A stretch of 9,008 bases of DNA from Oscillospiraceae bacterium (GTDB lineage: Bacteria; Bacillota; Clostridia; Oscillospirales; Ruminococcaceae): assembly GCA_017528675.1 (NCBI GenBank), contig JAFXOO010000049.1, forward strand, positions 1 through 9,008, given 5' to 3'. The notes under the pieces are model-generated. The model made no database searches. It was not told the DNA's origin and saw nothing but the letters and a program-made list of their open reading frames with translations. This document shows positions 1 through 6,701 of this stretch, piece by piece (within the stretch, counting starts at the first letter, position 1; every line of letters begins with the position of its first letter). The translations under genes and the position numbers were made by a program.

Positions 1-1
1 G

Positions 2-1486
2 CTGTACTTCCGGTTGACCGCCTCGATCTGCTGCTGTCTGCCATGTATCGCCGCTGCCGCCGCAGGATATATCGCAAAGGGTATATTCAACGGCTTATCC
101 ACAAGCATTTCCCACACGGCTACCTATCTTACGATGAAAGAGATACGTCAGAGACTGATAGCAAAGCTCACAAGAATGCCTATGGGTACGATACTCGAAT
201 CGCCGTCAGGCTATTACAAGGACGTTATCGTTGACAGAGTGGAGGGCATAGAAGTGCCGCTGGCGCATCTTCTGCCCGAAATGACCGCCAATGTGCTTGC
301 ACCCGTGCTGATGCTCATATATCTGTTCACACTTGATTGGCGGCTTGCACTTCTTTCACTGATAACGATACCTGTTGGTATGGCTGTCATGAGCACCACC
401 ATGAAAAGCTATGGCGAGAACTACGGAAAGTCGGTGGAGATCGGCGGCAGAATGACCAATGCAATTGTTGAGTATATGGGCGGAATAGAAGTCATCAAGG
501 CTTTCAGTCAGGGCGAGCGCTCCTACGAAAAATATGAAACAGCAGTCAATGATAACGCCGCATTTTTCTACGGCTGGATGAAAAGCGCACAGTGGGCGAT
601 GTCTGCCTATAACGCCATAACCCCCTCCGTTCTGCTGACGGTGCTGCCGTTTGGATTCTTGTTTTATTCATCGGGAAGCCTTTCCGCAGGGGCATTTGTC
701 ACCATGATAATCCTCTCCCTCGGTTTGCTTGAACCGCTCATAGCGGCTATGAACTACACGGATAATATCGCAAGAGTTGGCACAGTCATGGGGCAGATAA
801 ACGATGTACTGAACAGTGGGGAAATAAGCAGAACGGATAAAAATCCAAATATAGCCGGAAATACCATAGAGTTCAGAAATGTGACATTCAGCTATGACAG
901 CGAGAACGATGCTCTCAGAAATATCAGCCTGACGATCCCCGAAGGCAAGGTCACGGCACTTGTGGGACATTCGGGAAGCGGCAAATCCACCGTTGCAAAG
1001 CTGATAGCAGGCTTCTGGGACGTGAGCGAGGGTGAGCTTATGATCGGCGGACAGAACGTCCGTGATATTCCCCTCGAAGTACAGACCGGGAGGATTGCTT
1101 ACGTTGAGCAGAACAACTTCCTGTTTGATGAAACTGTCATGGAAAATATCCGCAAACCCTATATCATCACCTGTCGTATGTCGGGCTGCTCGGAGCTTCG
1201 TATCATCATGCGGCATATCCTTCCGAATATTGTTCCGCACCTGCTTGTCCTGTACAGCACCGGACTGTCGGGCGTTATCATCATGATCTCCAGCTACGCG
1301 TTTCTCGGACTGGGGCTTGAAGCAGGAGCGGCGGAATGGGGTGCTATGCTGGTGGGCGCAAACAAGCTGGTGTTCAGTCACCCTGAACTGATCGTTTACC
1401 CCGGACTATGCATAGTATTTGCGGCGGCAGGATTCAATCTGTTCGGTGAAGCACTCAGAGACATCTGCGACCCGAAGGAGGGCTGA
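2..1486 (+). CDS. Chimeric ABC protein: exporter half fused to NikC/DppC-type permease C-terminus (5'-partial)
   Basis: The frame is open to the left edge, so the true start lies outside the window; the TTG at 14 is only the first possible start inside it. Bases 2 to about 770 encode most of an exporter-type transmembrane domain: hydrophobic segments near 290-400 and 610-760, with the coupling-loop region rich in VDRVEG. Bases about 845-1155 encode the first half of a nucleotide-binding domain, with Walker A GHSGSGKST at 965-991 and the Q-loop region EQNNFLFDETVMENIR ending at 1153. The expected signature motif, Walker B and H-loop never follow. From about 1160 the protein instead matches the C-terminal third of a DppC/NikC importer permease: an EAA-type loop (CRMSGCSELRIIMRHILPN), two membrane segments and the tail DICDPKEG. 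The exporter part resembles IrtB/YbtPQ-like siderophore-type ABC proteins. Neither half should work as usual: the ATPase lacks its catalytic part and the permease lacks about 60 percent of its length. The stop is one base before the next gene's ATG. The family calls are good; calling it a deletion fusion is inference. Confidence 0.75.
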   Translation: MYFRLTASICCCLPCIAAAAAGYIAKGIFNGLSTSISHTATYLTMKEIRQRLIAKLTRMPMGTILESPSGYYKDVIVDRVEGIEVPLAHLLPEMTANVLAPVLMLIYLFTLDWRLALLSLITIPVGMAVMSTTMKSYGENYGKSVEIGGRMTNAIVEYMGGIEVIKAFSQGERSYEKYETAVNDNAAFFYGWMKSAQWAMSAYNAITPSVLLTVLPFGFLFYSSGSLSAGAFVTMIILSLGLLEPLIAAMNYTDNIARVGTVMGQINDVLNSGEISRTDKNPNIAGNTIEFRNVTFSYDSENDALRNISLTIPEGKVTALVGHSGSGKSTVAKLIAGFWDVSEGELMIGGQNVRDIPLEVQTGRIAYVEQNNFLFDETVMENIRKPYIITCRMSGCSELRIIMRHILPNIVPHLLVLYSTGLSGVIIMISSYAFLGLGLEAGAAEWGAMLVGANKLVFSHPELIVYPGLCIVFAAAGFNLFGEALRDICDPKEG

Positions 1487-1487
1487 T

Positions 1488-2270
1488 ATGCTGAAGGTAA
1501 ACGGACTTGAAATAACGGCTCGTTCCACAAAGGAACGGCTTGTGAAGGGTATCAGCTTTGAGGTCGGCAAGGGCGAAACGCTGGGATTGATCGGCGAGAG
1601 CGGAAGCGGAAAATCCTTGACGAGCAAGGCGGTCATGGGGCTGCTGAACAGACGAATATTCAAAGTAAACGGCAGTATCAAGTGGAACGGTCAGGAGATG
1701 CTTGTCAGAACAGCAAGGATGCCAAAAGGCTATCGAGGACAGCAGATCGCAATGATAACGCAAAATCCGATGACAGCATTTGCACCGATGATAAAGCTCG
1801 GCAAGCAGATAGAAATGGGATTTGAGCTTAAAAGCAGAAATGCAAAACAGACTTTTTACGAGCAGCTTGACAGCGCCTTGAAAAGCGTCAATCTCAGTGA
1901 TATGAAGAAGATACTCAGCAGCTATCCCGACGAGCTTTCTGGCGGTATGCTCCAGCGTGTCATGATTGCGATCACACTCCTGAAAAAACCGGAGCTTATC
2001 AGCGCTGATGAGTGTACCACTGCTGTCGATGCCGCAAGCGAATATATGATACTGAACCGGCTTGAGGAACAGCGGAAGAAAGGAATGTCGATGATAGTGA
2101 TAACTCATGATTTCGGCGTTGCGGCGAGGCTTTGCGACAGGGTAGCTGTCATGAGATCGGGGAGCATCATCGAACAGGGCAAGACCCTCGATGTGTTCCG
2201 GTCACCGCAGTCAGAATACACCCATGAGCTTGCTGCAGCGAGTGTGCTGTTCAGGGAGGGCGTATGCTGA
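1488..2270 (+). CDS. ABC transporter ATP-binding protein, NikD/DppD-like
   Basis: A 260-residue ATPase of the nickel/peptide importer class, which would power uptake through a NikB/NikC-type permease pair at the cytoplasmic face of the membrane. Visible motifs in order: Walker A GESGSGKS, Q-loop MITQNPMTAF, signature LSGGMLQR, Walker B ISADECTTAVD and the H-loop VITHDFG. The LSGGM signature and a length near 260, rather than about 325 for DppD/OppD, favour NikD-like proteins. Walker B reads ADEC where ADEP is usual; the catalytic glutamate is kept. The ATG at 1488 was chosen over upstream in-frame starts because GAAGGAGG at 1474-1481 is a strong SD and the protein begins with the usual MLKVNGLEI. 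It starts one base after the chimeric gene stops and overlaps the next gene by 7 bases, so it belongs to one operon. The gene itself looks intact, but its permease and partner ATPase are damaged, so a working importer would need parts encoded elsewhere. Substrate (nickel, peptide or metallophore) cannot be decided. Confidence 0.9.
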   Translation: MLKVNGLEITARSTKERLVKGISFEVGKGETLGLIGESGSGKSLTSKAVMGLLNRRIFKVNGSIKWNGQEMLVRTARMPKGYRGQQIAMITQNPMTAFAPMIKLGKQIEMGFELKSRNAKQTFYEQLDSALKSVNLSDMKKILSSYPDELSGGMLQRVMIAITLLKKPELISADECTTAVDAASEYMILNRLEEQRKKGMSMIVITHDFGVAARLCDRVAVMRSGSIIEQGKTLDVFRSPQSEYTHELAAASVLFREGVC

Positions 2271-2551
2271 AAGCGGAGAATGTAACGAAACAATACGGCA
2301 GTCAGACTGCTGTGAACGGCGTATCACTTGAATTGGAAGATAATGCAGTCACGGTCATTGTCGGTGAGAGCGGAAGCGGAAAAAGCACACTTGCAAGAAT
2401 ACTTTCGCTGATAGAAAAGCCCGACAGCGGCAGGATACTGCTCGGTGATGCTGAGGCAGACCGCAGGTACGCCAAGTCGAACAGACGGCTTGTGCAGCTT
2501 GTCATGCAGAACGCAGCAAGCTCCCTTGACCCGCATCAGATGAGGCGATGA
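2264..2551 (+). pseudogene. Truncated ABC transporter ATP-binding protein, NikE/DppF-like
   Basis: The 95-residue product is the N-terminal third of a NikE/DppF-type ATPase, normally about 250-320 residues. It has the usual start (MLKAENVTKQYG), Walker A GESGSGKST and the Q-loop VMQNAASSLDP. After DPHQ the homology stops and the frame ends within three codons (MRR, stop). The signature motif, Walker B and H-loop are missing, so ATP hydrolysis is not expected. Translation start is well supported: AGGGAGGG lies at 2253-2260 and the ATG overlaps the NikD-like stop in ATGCTGA, the normal coupling for this pair. The downstream sequence does not resume NikE coding in any frame that I can see, and a terminator hairpin follows within 50 bases. 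This points to a deletion of the 3' end rather than a single frameshift. The relation to the fusion in the first gene is discussed in the findings. Confidence 0.85.
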
Positions 2552-2598
2552 GAACAAGCTCGTTACTCTGCATATCAGTAAACAGCTATAGGATCAAA

Positions 2599-2631
2599 AG
2601 TCCGTGAGAGGGAAACTCACGGACTCTTTTT
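2599..2631 (+). terminator. Rho-independent terminator, probably bidirectional
   Basis: A perfect 10-bp stem pairs AGTCCGTGAG (2599-2608) with CTCACGGACT (2616-2625) around a 7-base loop, followed by CTTTTT. On the minus strand the same hairpin is followed by CTTTTG, a weaker U-run. It sits between the converging transporter remnant and ATP-grasp gene, so it may stop transcription from both sides. Confidence 0.85.
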
Positions 2632-2671
2632 CATTATAAACCGCTTGATCTGCGATATGTCAAGCGTGGGC

Positions 2672-3508
2672 TTATATCTCAGCAGTTTGATCCGCCAGAC
2701 AGTTTTCAAGCGCCGAGATAAGGTCGGCTATAAATTTTTCCTGTGTGTCCTGTTCTGTCTGAAGCAGAGAAAGATACGGGTTAAGGTCTTCAAGCTCTAT
2801 CAGCAGAAGCCCTCCGTCAGTTGTTCGGCAGGCATCGACACGCTGGATGCCATGTTTTATGCTGTTCCATGAAATAAAACGCTTTGCAAAACGGATATCC
2901 TCCTCAGAAGCATGGTAGGGCACCATTTCCCAGCGTTTGGCCTTATCGGGAGCATACATCGCATATTCAAACTTGTCATCAATAAAATAGAACGATACCT
3001 CATATTCAAAATCAACAGCAGGCTGTATCAGATAAACATGGTCGGCAATGCGCCTTTTAGACAGCTCCTCATCTGAAAGAAATTCGAGTCCAATGGAATC
3101 TGCTCCGTCCTTCGGTTTTATAACATATCTGTCTGATGCTGGGAGAAGTGAAATATCGCTCCTACAGTCAACCGTCGGTATAACAGGAAATCCCAGCTTT
3201 GTCAGTTCAAGAAGATAGTCCTTTCCGAGCATATCTGCTTTTCCTGTGAAGGTGTTGAACGTCCTCAGTGAATTCTTTTGGATACGCTCTCTGAAAGCAC
3301 GGTAAATCTCCTTGTACCCGATAACGCTGCCAGTATTTCGGAAGACGATCACATCGGCAGAGCCTTCAAATGCCTCTGAATTTTTCGGATGACAGAGTGC
3401 AACGTCAAACTGTTTCATGAGCCTGCCTGCAATAAAAATATCTTCTTCATAGTATTTTCGCCCTTTTGCAGGGTAGTAAAGGTCTGTCAGATAAAGGATG
3501 CTTGCCAT
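2672..3508 (-). CDS. ATP-grasp domain protein
   Basis: A 278-residue soluble protein with the layout of the ATP-grasp fold (the glutathione synthetase/RimK type, which joins a carboxylate to an amine through an acyl-phosphate). The N-terminal domain (about 1-80) resembles a pre-ATP-grasp Rossmann-like part. GKADMLGKDYLLEL at 89-102 matches the helix before the nucleotide site. KPKDGADSIG at 131-140 looks like the ATP-binding lysine and glycine-rich loop, and LIQPAVDFEYEVSF at 160-173 like the strand that holds the base. IELEDLNPYLSL at 237-248 carries the Mg-binding Glu and Asn typical of the fold. The start is supported by GGGAGG (3518-3523 on the complementary strand), 9 bases upstream, and by a strong promoter. 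The gene stands alone and converges on the transporter cluster, so context gives no substrate. It could be a peptide or cofactor ligase, or a protein-modifying ligase. The fold call is fairly sure; the function is unknown. Confidence 0.75.
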   Translation of the reverse strand: MASILYLTDLYYPAKGRKYYEEDIFIAGRLMKQFDVALCHPKNSEAFEGSADVIVFRNTGSVIGYKEIYRAFRERIQKNSLRTFNTFTGKADMLGKDYLLELTKLGFPVIPTVDCRSDISLLPASDRYVIKPKDGADSIGLEFLSDEELSKRRIADHVYLIQPAVDFEYEVSFYFIDDKFEYAMYAPDKAKRWEMVPYHASEEDIRFAKRFISWNSIKHGIQRVDACRTTDGGLLLIELEDLNPYLSLLQTEQDTQEKFIADLISALENCLADQTAEI

Positions 3509-3541
3509 ATTATCGTTCCTCCCGCTTGATGTTTCAAATCA

Positions 3542-3570
3542 ATTATAGCACACATTCCCGGAATCGTCAA
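3542..3570 (-). promoter_or_regulatory. Sigma-A-type promoter of the ATP-grasp gene
   Basis: Read on the minus strand: -35 TTGACG (3565-3570), a 17-base spacer, and -10 TATAAT (3542-3547). TGC directly before the -10 makes it an extended -10 element. It lies about 35 bases upstream of the ATP-grasp start codon, leaving a short leader that contains the SD site. Confidence 0.85.
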
Positions 3571-3719
3571 CGATCAGGTACAGGTAAGAAATCTGTTGTT
3601 TTTCTTTACGGTAAAGCGGCAAGGTTTCCGCCTGGATATGCAGCGTGGTAATATAGTGACTTTTTAACACCATTTTTCCAGACGAAATGCAATCCGGAAT
3701 CTGTTTTTTCAGTTTCCTC

Positions 3720-3748
3720 TTGACAAATCCGTTCAGATACGGTATAAT
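3720..3748 (+). promoter_or_regulatory. Consensus sigma-A-type promoter of the valS leader
   Basis: TTGACA (3720-3725), a 17-base spacer and TATAAT (3743-3748) form a perfect consensus promoter. Transcription should start near 3755, just before the T-box stem I. A promoter this strong fits a gene controlled mainly by downstream attenuation. No operator-like inverted repeat overlaps it. Confidence 0.9.
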
Positions 3749-3754
3749 AAAACT

Positions 3755-4050
3755 AATCACATGCGATGACGGGGAGGAGTACTGCCATATCTGCGGCAAA
3801 GAGAGCATCCGGCTGGTGGAAGGATGCGTGCGGAATGGTGCGGAAGGTAGCCCCTGAGCATCGGGTCGAACGGATGCAATCTCAAGTAGTCCCCGACGGG
3901 TTCTCCCGTTACAGAGAATGCAGTCAGAATTCTGCGCCGTCACATGGCATGGGATTTCCCGCTGCAATAAGTGCGGATGCTGTGCGTCCGAATTCAGGTG
4001 GTAACACGGACTCTGGTTCGCCCTGAAGCTAATCGCTTCGGGGCTTTTTT
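3755..4050 (+). promoter_or_regulatory. T-box leader (tRNA-Val sensing riboswitch) of valS
   Basis: The leader RNA should bind uncharged tRNA-Val and then let transcription continue into valS. Stem I begins with CGATG (3764-3768) pairing to CATCG (3859-3863), followed by GGGG (3771-3774) with CCCC (3851-3854) and the AGGAGTA element of the specifier-loop region. The distal arm pairs GCATCC (3805-3810) with GGATGC (3822-3827), with a GAGA bulge before it and a GGTGGAA loop. On the 3' side of the specifier loop, GTA at 3847-3849 is a valine codon and my best candidate specifier. A small stem (ACGGG 3896-3900 with CCCGT 3905-3909) fits stem III. The T-box sequence AGGTGGTAACACGG is at 3996-4009; its TGGT suits a tRNA ending in ACCA. 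TTCAGG (3993-3998) pairs with CCTGAA (4022-4027) as the antiterminator, competing with the terminator. The class call is sure; the exact specifier is inferred from the valS context. Confidence 0.93.
4020..4050 (+). terminator. T-box attenuator terminator before valS
   Basis: GCCCTGAAGC (4020-4029) pairs over its full length, with one G-U pair, to GCTTCGGGGC (4035-4044) around the loop TAATC, followed by six T. Its left arm contains CCTGAA, which the antiterminator needs, so the two structures exclude each other. Confidence 0.93.
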
Positions 4051-4082
4051 ATGCCCCGGAAATCACAAAGGAGAGAATCAAC

Positions 4083-6698
4083 ATGGCAAAGGAACTTGCA
4101 AAAAACTATGCCCCCGAACAGTTCGAGGACAGAATCTATGCGGAATGGATGCAGAAGGGGTGCTTCCATGCAGAGATTGACAGGAAAAAGAACCCCTATA
4201 CCATCGTTATCCCGCCGCCGAATATCACCGGTCAGCTTCATATGGGACATGCGCTGGATGAAACGTTACAGGATATTCTCATCCGCTGGAAGCGCATGAG
4301 CGGCTATTGCACGCTCTGGCTGCCTGGTACGGATCATGCAGCAATTGCGACCGAAGCCAAAATTGTGGCTGCAATGCGTGAAGAAGGTGTTACAAAGGAA
4401 GACCTTGGCCGTGACGGCTTTATGGAGCGTGCATGGGCGTGGAAGGCGAAGTTCGGCGGGCGTATCGTGGAGCAGCTCAAGAAGCTCGGCTCCTCCTGCG
4501 ACTGGGACAGAGAACGTTTCACCATGGACGAGGGCTGCTCCAAGGCTGTCAAGGATGTTTTTGTCAAGTATTACGAAAAGGGTCTGATCTACCGTGGTGA
4601 ACGTATCATCAACTGGTGCCCGAAATGCCGCACATCACTTTCCGATGCAGAGGTGAATTATGAAGATCAGGCGGGACATTTCTGGCATCTGCGCTATCAA
4701 TTCAAGGATTCTGATGCATACCTTGAGCTTGCAACTACCCGTCCTGAAACGCTGCTCGGTGATACGGCTGTTGCGGTAAATCCGAATGATGAGCGGTATA
4801 AGGATCTGGTTGGAAAAACACTGATTCTGCCGATTGTACATCGTGAGATTCCGGTGATTGCGGATGATTATGTGGAAATGGATTTCGGTACGGGTGTAGT
4901 AAAGATCACTCCGGCACATGACCCGAATGACTTCGAGGTCGGCAAGCGCCACAATCTTGAGGTGATCAACGTTCTGACGGAAGATGCAAAAATCACTGAG
5001 GATTATCCGAAGTATGCCGGTATGGATCGTTATGAGGCACGCAAGGCGATTGTTGCTGATCTGGAAGCAGAGGGCGCACTGGTTCGTGTGGAGGATTATA
5101 ACCACAATGTAGGTACTTGCTACCGCTGCGGAACGACCGTAGAGCCGAGAGTTTCGACACAGTGGTTTGTTAAGATGCAGCCGCTTGCAAAACCGGCAAT
5201 TGACGCAGTCAAGAAGGGCGAGACAAAATTTGTCCCGGAGCGTTTTGACAAGATCTATTATCACTGGCTTGAAAATATCAAGGACTGGTGCATTTCCCGT
5301 CAGATCTGGTGGGGACATCAGATTCCTGCGTTCTACTGTGATGACTGCGGTGAAATGGTTGTCACCAAGGAAAACTCGGCTGTGTGTCCGAAGTGCGGTA
5401 AGCCGATGCGGCAGGATCCGGATACACTCGACACCTGGTTCAGTTCTGCACTCTGGCCGTTCTCCACGCTCGGCTGGCCAGAAAAGACTGAAGATTTCGA
5501 GTATTTCTATCCGACTAATACGCTGGTCACCGGCTATGACATCATCTTCTTCTGGGTAATTCGCATGATGTTCTCTGCCCTGGAGAATACCGGAAAGGTG
5601 CCGTTTGACACCGTTCTCATTCATGGACTTGTCCGTGATGCGCAGGGCAGAAAGATGTCCAAGTCTCTTGGCAACGGCATTGATCCGCTGGAGGTGATTG
5701 ACCAGTACGGTGCAGATGCACTGCGCTTCATGCTGGCAACCGGCAATGCCCCCGGCAATGATATGCGCTATATTGACGATAAGGTCAAGGCTGCAAGAAA
5801 CTTCGCCAACAAGCTCTGGAATGCTTCCCGCTTCATCATGATGAATCTGCCGGAAAGCTTCGCATTCAAGGGGCTGCCGGAGACGCTGACCATGGAGGAC
5901 AAGTGGGTAGTTTCCCGCTTCAATCAGCTCGCTAAGGAGGTCAATGCCAACCTCGATGCCTTTGAACTGGGTGTTGCCTGCACGAAGCTTTATGATTTTA
6001 TCTGGGATGTATTCTGTGACTGGTATATTGAGCTGACCAAGCCGAGAATTCAGGCTGGTGGTCAGGACGGTGAGAACGTACAGCAGGTGCTCGTCTGGAC
6101 GATGCAGGGCATGCTGAAGCTGCTTCATCCGTTCATGCCGTTCATTACGGAGGAGATCTGGCAGGTACTGGTTGGTGACGGCAGCATGATTATGCTCCAG
6201 AGCTATCCGGTTTATGATGCAGCGCTTGACTTTGCAGAGGCGGATGCTTTTGAGAAGGTTATTGCCGCCATCAAGGCAGTCCGGAATACACGCACAGAGC
6301 TGAATGTACCGCCGTCTGTCAAGGCAAAGCTGTACATTGAAACGGCGGATACGGCGCTGTTTGAGAGTGCTGCACCGTTCTTCGAGAAGCTCGCATCCGC
6401 TTCCGGTATTGAGGTAGGTGCATCCTTCAGCATTCCGGATGCAGCCGGTGCAGTCACTGATGCAGCACGCATCTTTATCCCGATGGATCAGCTTGTCAAC
6501 AAGGAGAAAGAGCTTGCCCGTCTTGCCAAGGAGCAGGAAAAGGTACAGAAGGACATTGATTTCCTGTCCGGTAAACTCAATAACCCCGGTTTCCTTGCCA
6601 AGGCACCGGAGAAGCTCGTTGAGGCGGAGAAGGCTAAGCTGGCGAAGGCACAGGAGAAGATGGACAAGATTCTGGCATCCATCCGTGCCTACAGCTAA
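4083..6698 (+). CDS. valS: Valine--tRNA ligase (valyl-tRNA synthetase)
   Basis: A cytoplasmic class I aminoacyl-tRNA synthetase that charges tRNA-Val and hydrolyses Thr-tRNA-Val made by mistake. Its 871 residues are the normal bacterial length. The HIGH motif appears as HMGH (53-56) after PPPNITG. The editing domain is marked by TTRPETLLGDTAV near 218-230. Cys pairs at 179/182, 346/349, 419/422 and 435/438 lie in the connective-peptide region and could bind zinc. The KMSKS signature is at 524-528. The helical anticodon-binding domain follows (FELGVACTKLYDFIWDVFCDW near 625-645). A lysine- and glutamate-rich coiled coil at about 802-868 is the C-terminal tRNA-binding arm typical of ValS; its presence, with the valine-type editing loop, separates it from IleS and LeuS. 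AAAGGAG at 4067-4073 lies 9 bases before the ATG. Expression should be governed by the T-box leader just upstream. Confidence 0.98.
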   Translation: MAKELAKNYAPEQFEDRIYAEWMQKGCFHAEIDRKKNPYTIVIPPPNITGQLHMGHALDETLQDILIRWKRMSGYCTLWLPGTDHAAIATEAKIVAAMREEGVTKEDLGRDGFMERAWAWKAKFGGRIVEQLKKLGSSCDWDRERFTMDEGCSKAVKDVFVKYYEKGLIYRGERIINWCPKCRTSLSDAEVNYEDQAGHFWHLRYQFKDSDAYLELATTRPETLLGDTAVAVNPNDERYKDLVGKTLILPIVHREIPVIADDYVEMDFGTGVVKITPAHDPNDFEVGKRHNLEVINVLTEDAKITEDYPKYAGMDRYEARKAIVADLEAEGALVRVEDYNHNVGTCYRCGTTVEPRVSTQWFVKMQPLAKPAIDAVKKGETKFVPERFDKIYYHWLENIKDWCISRQIWWGHQIPAFYCDDCGEMVVTKENSAVCPKCGKPMRQDPDTLDTWFSSALWPFSTLGWPEKTEDFEYFYPTNTLVTGYDIIFFWVIRMMFSALENTGKVPFDTVLIHGLVRDAQGRKMSKSLGNGIDPLEVIDQYGADALRFMLATGNAPGNDMRYIDDKVKAARNFANKLWNASRFIMMNLPESFAFKGLPETLTMEDKWVVSRFNQLAKEVNANLDAFELGVACTKLYDFIWDVFCDWYIELTKPRIQAGGQDGENVQQVLVWTMQGMLKLLHPFMPFITEEIWQVLVGDGSMIMLQSYPVYDAALDFAEADAFEKVIAAIKAVRNTRTELNVPPSVKAKLYIETADTALFESAAPFFEKLASASGIEVGASFSIPDAAGAVTDAARIFIPMDQLVNKEKELARLAKEQEKVQKDIDFLSGKLNNPGFLAKAPEKLVEAEKAKLAKAQEKMDKILASIRAYS

Positions 6699-6701
6699 GC
6701 G

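Noticed and set aside
1596..2383. An 18-base identical stretch shared by 1596-1613 and 2366-2383, a possible direct repeat.
   Set aside because: Both copies encode the same Walker A residues of two related ATPases, so shared ancestry and codon choice explain it. It is also not at either break point.
3604..3616. Small palindrome CTTTAC-G-GTAAAG as a possible terminator or operator.
   Set aside because: A one-base loop cannot fold as a hairpin as drawn, it lacks a T-run, and it overlaps neither promoter.
3539..3967. A minus-strand open frame across the intergenic region.
   Set aside because: It lies antisense to the T-box leader and covers both promoters; its peptide has no recognisable domain and no SD.
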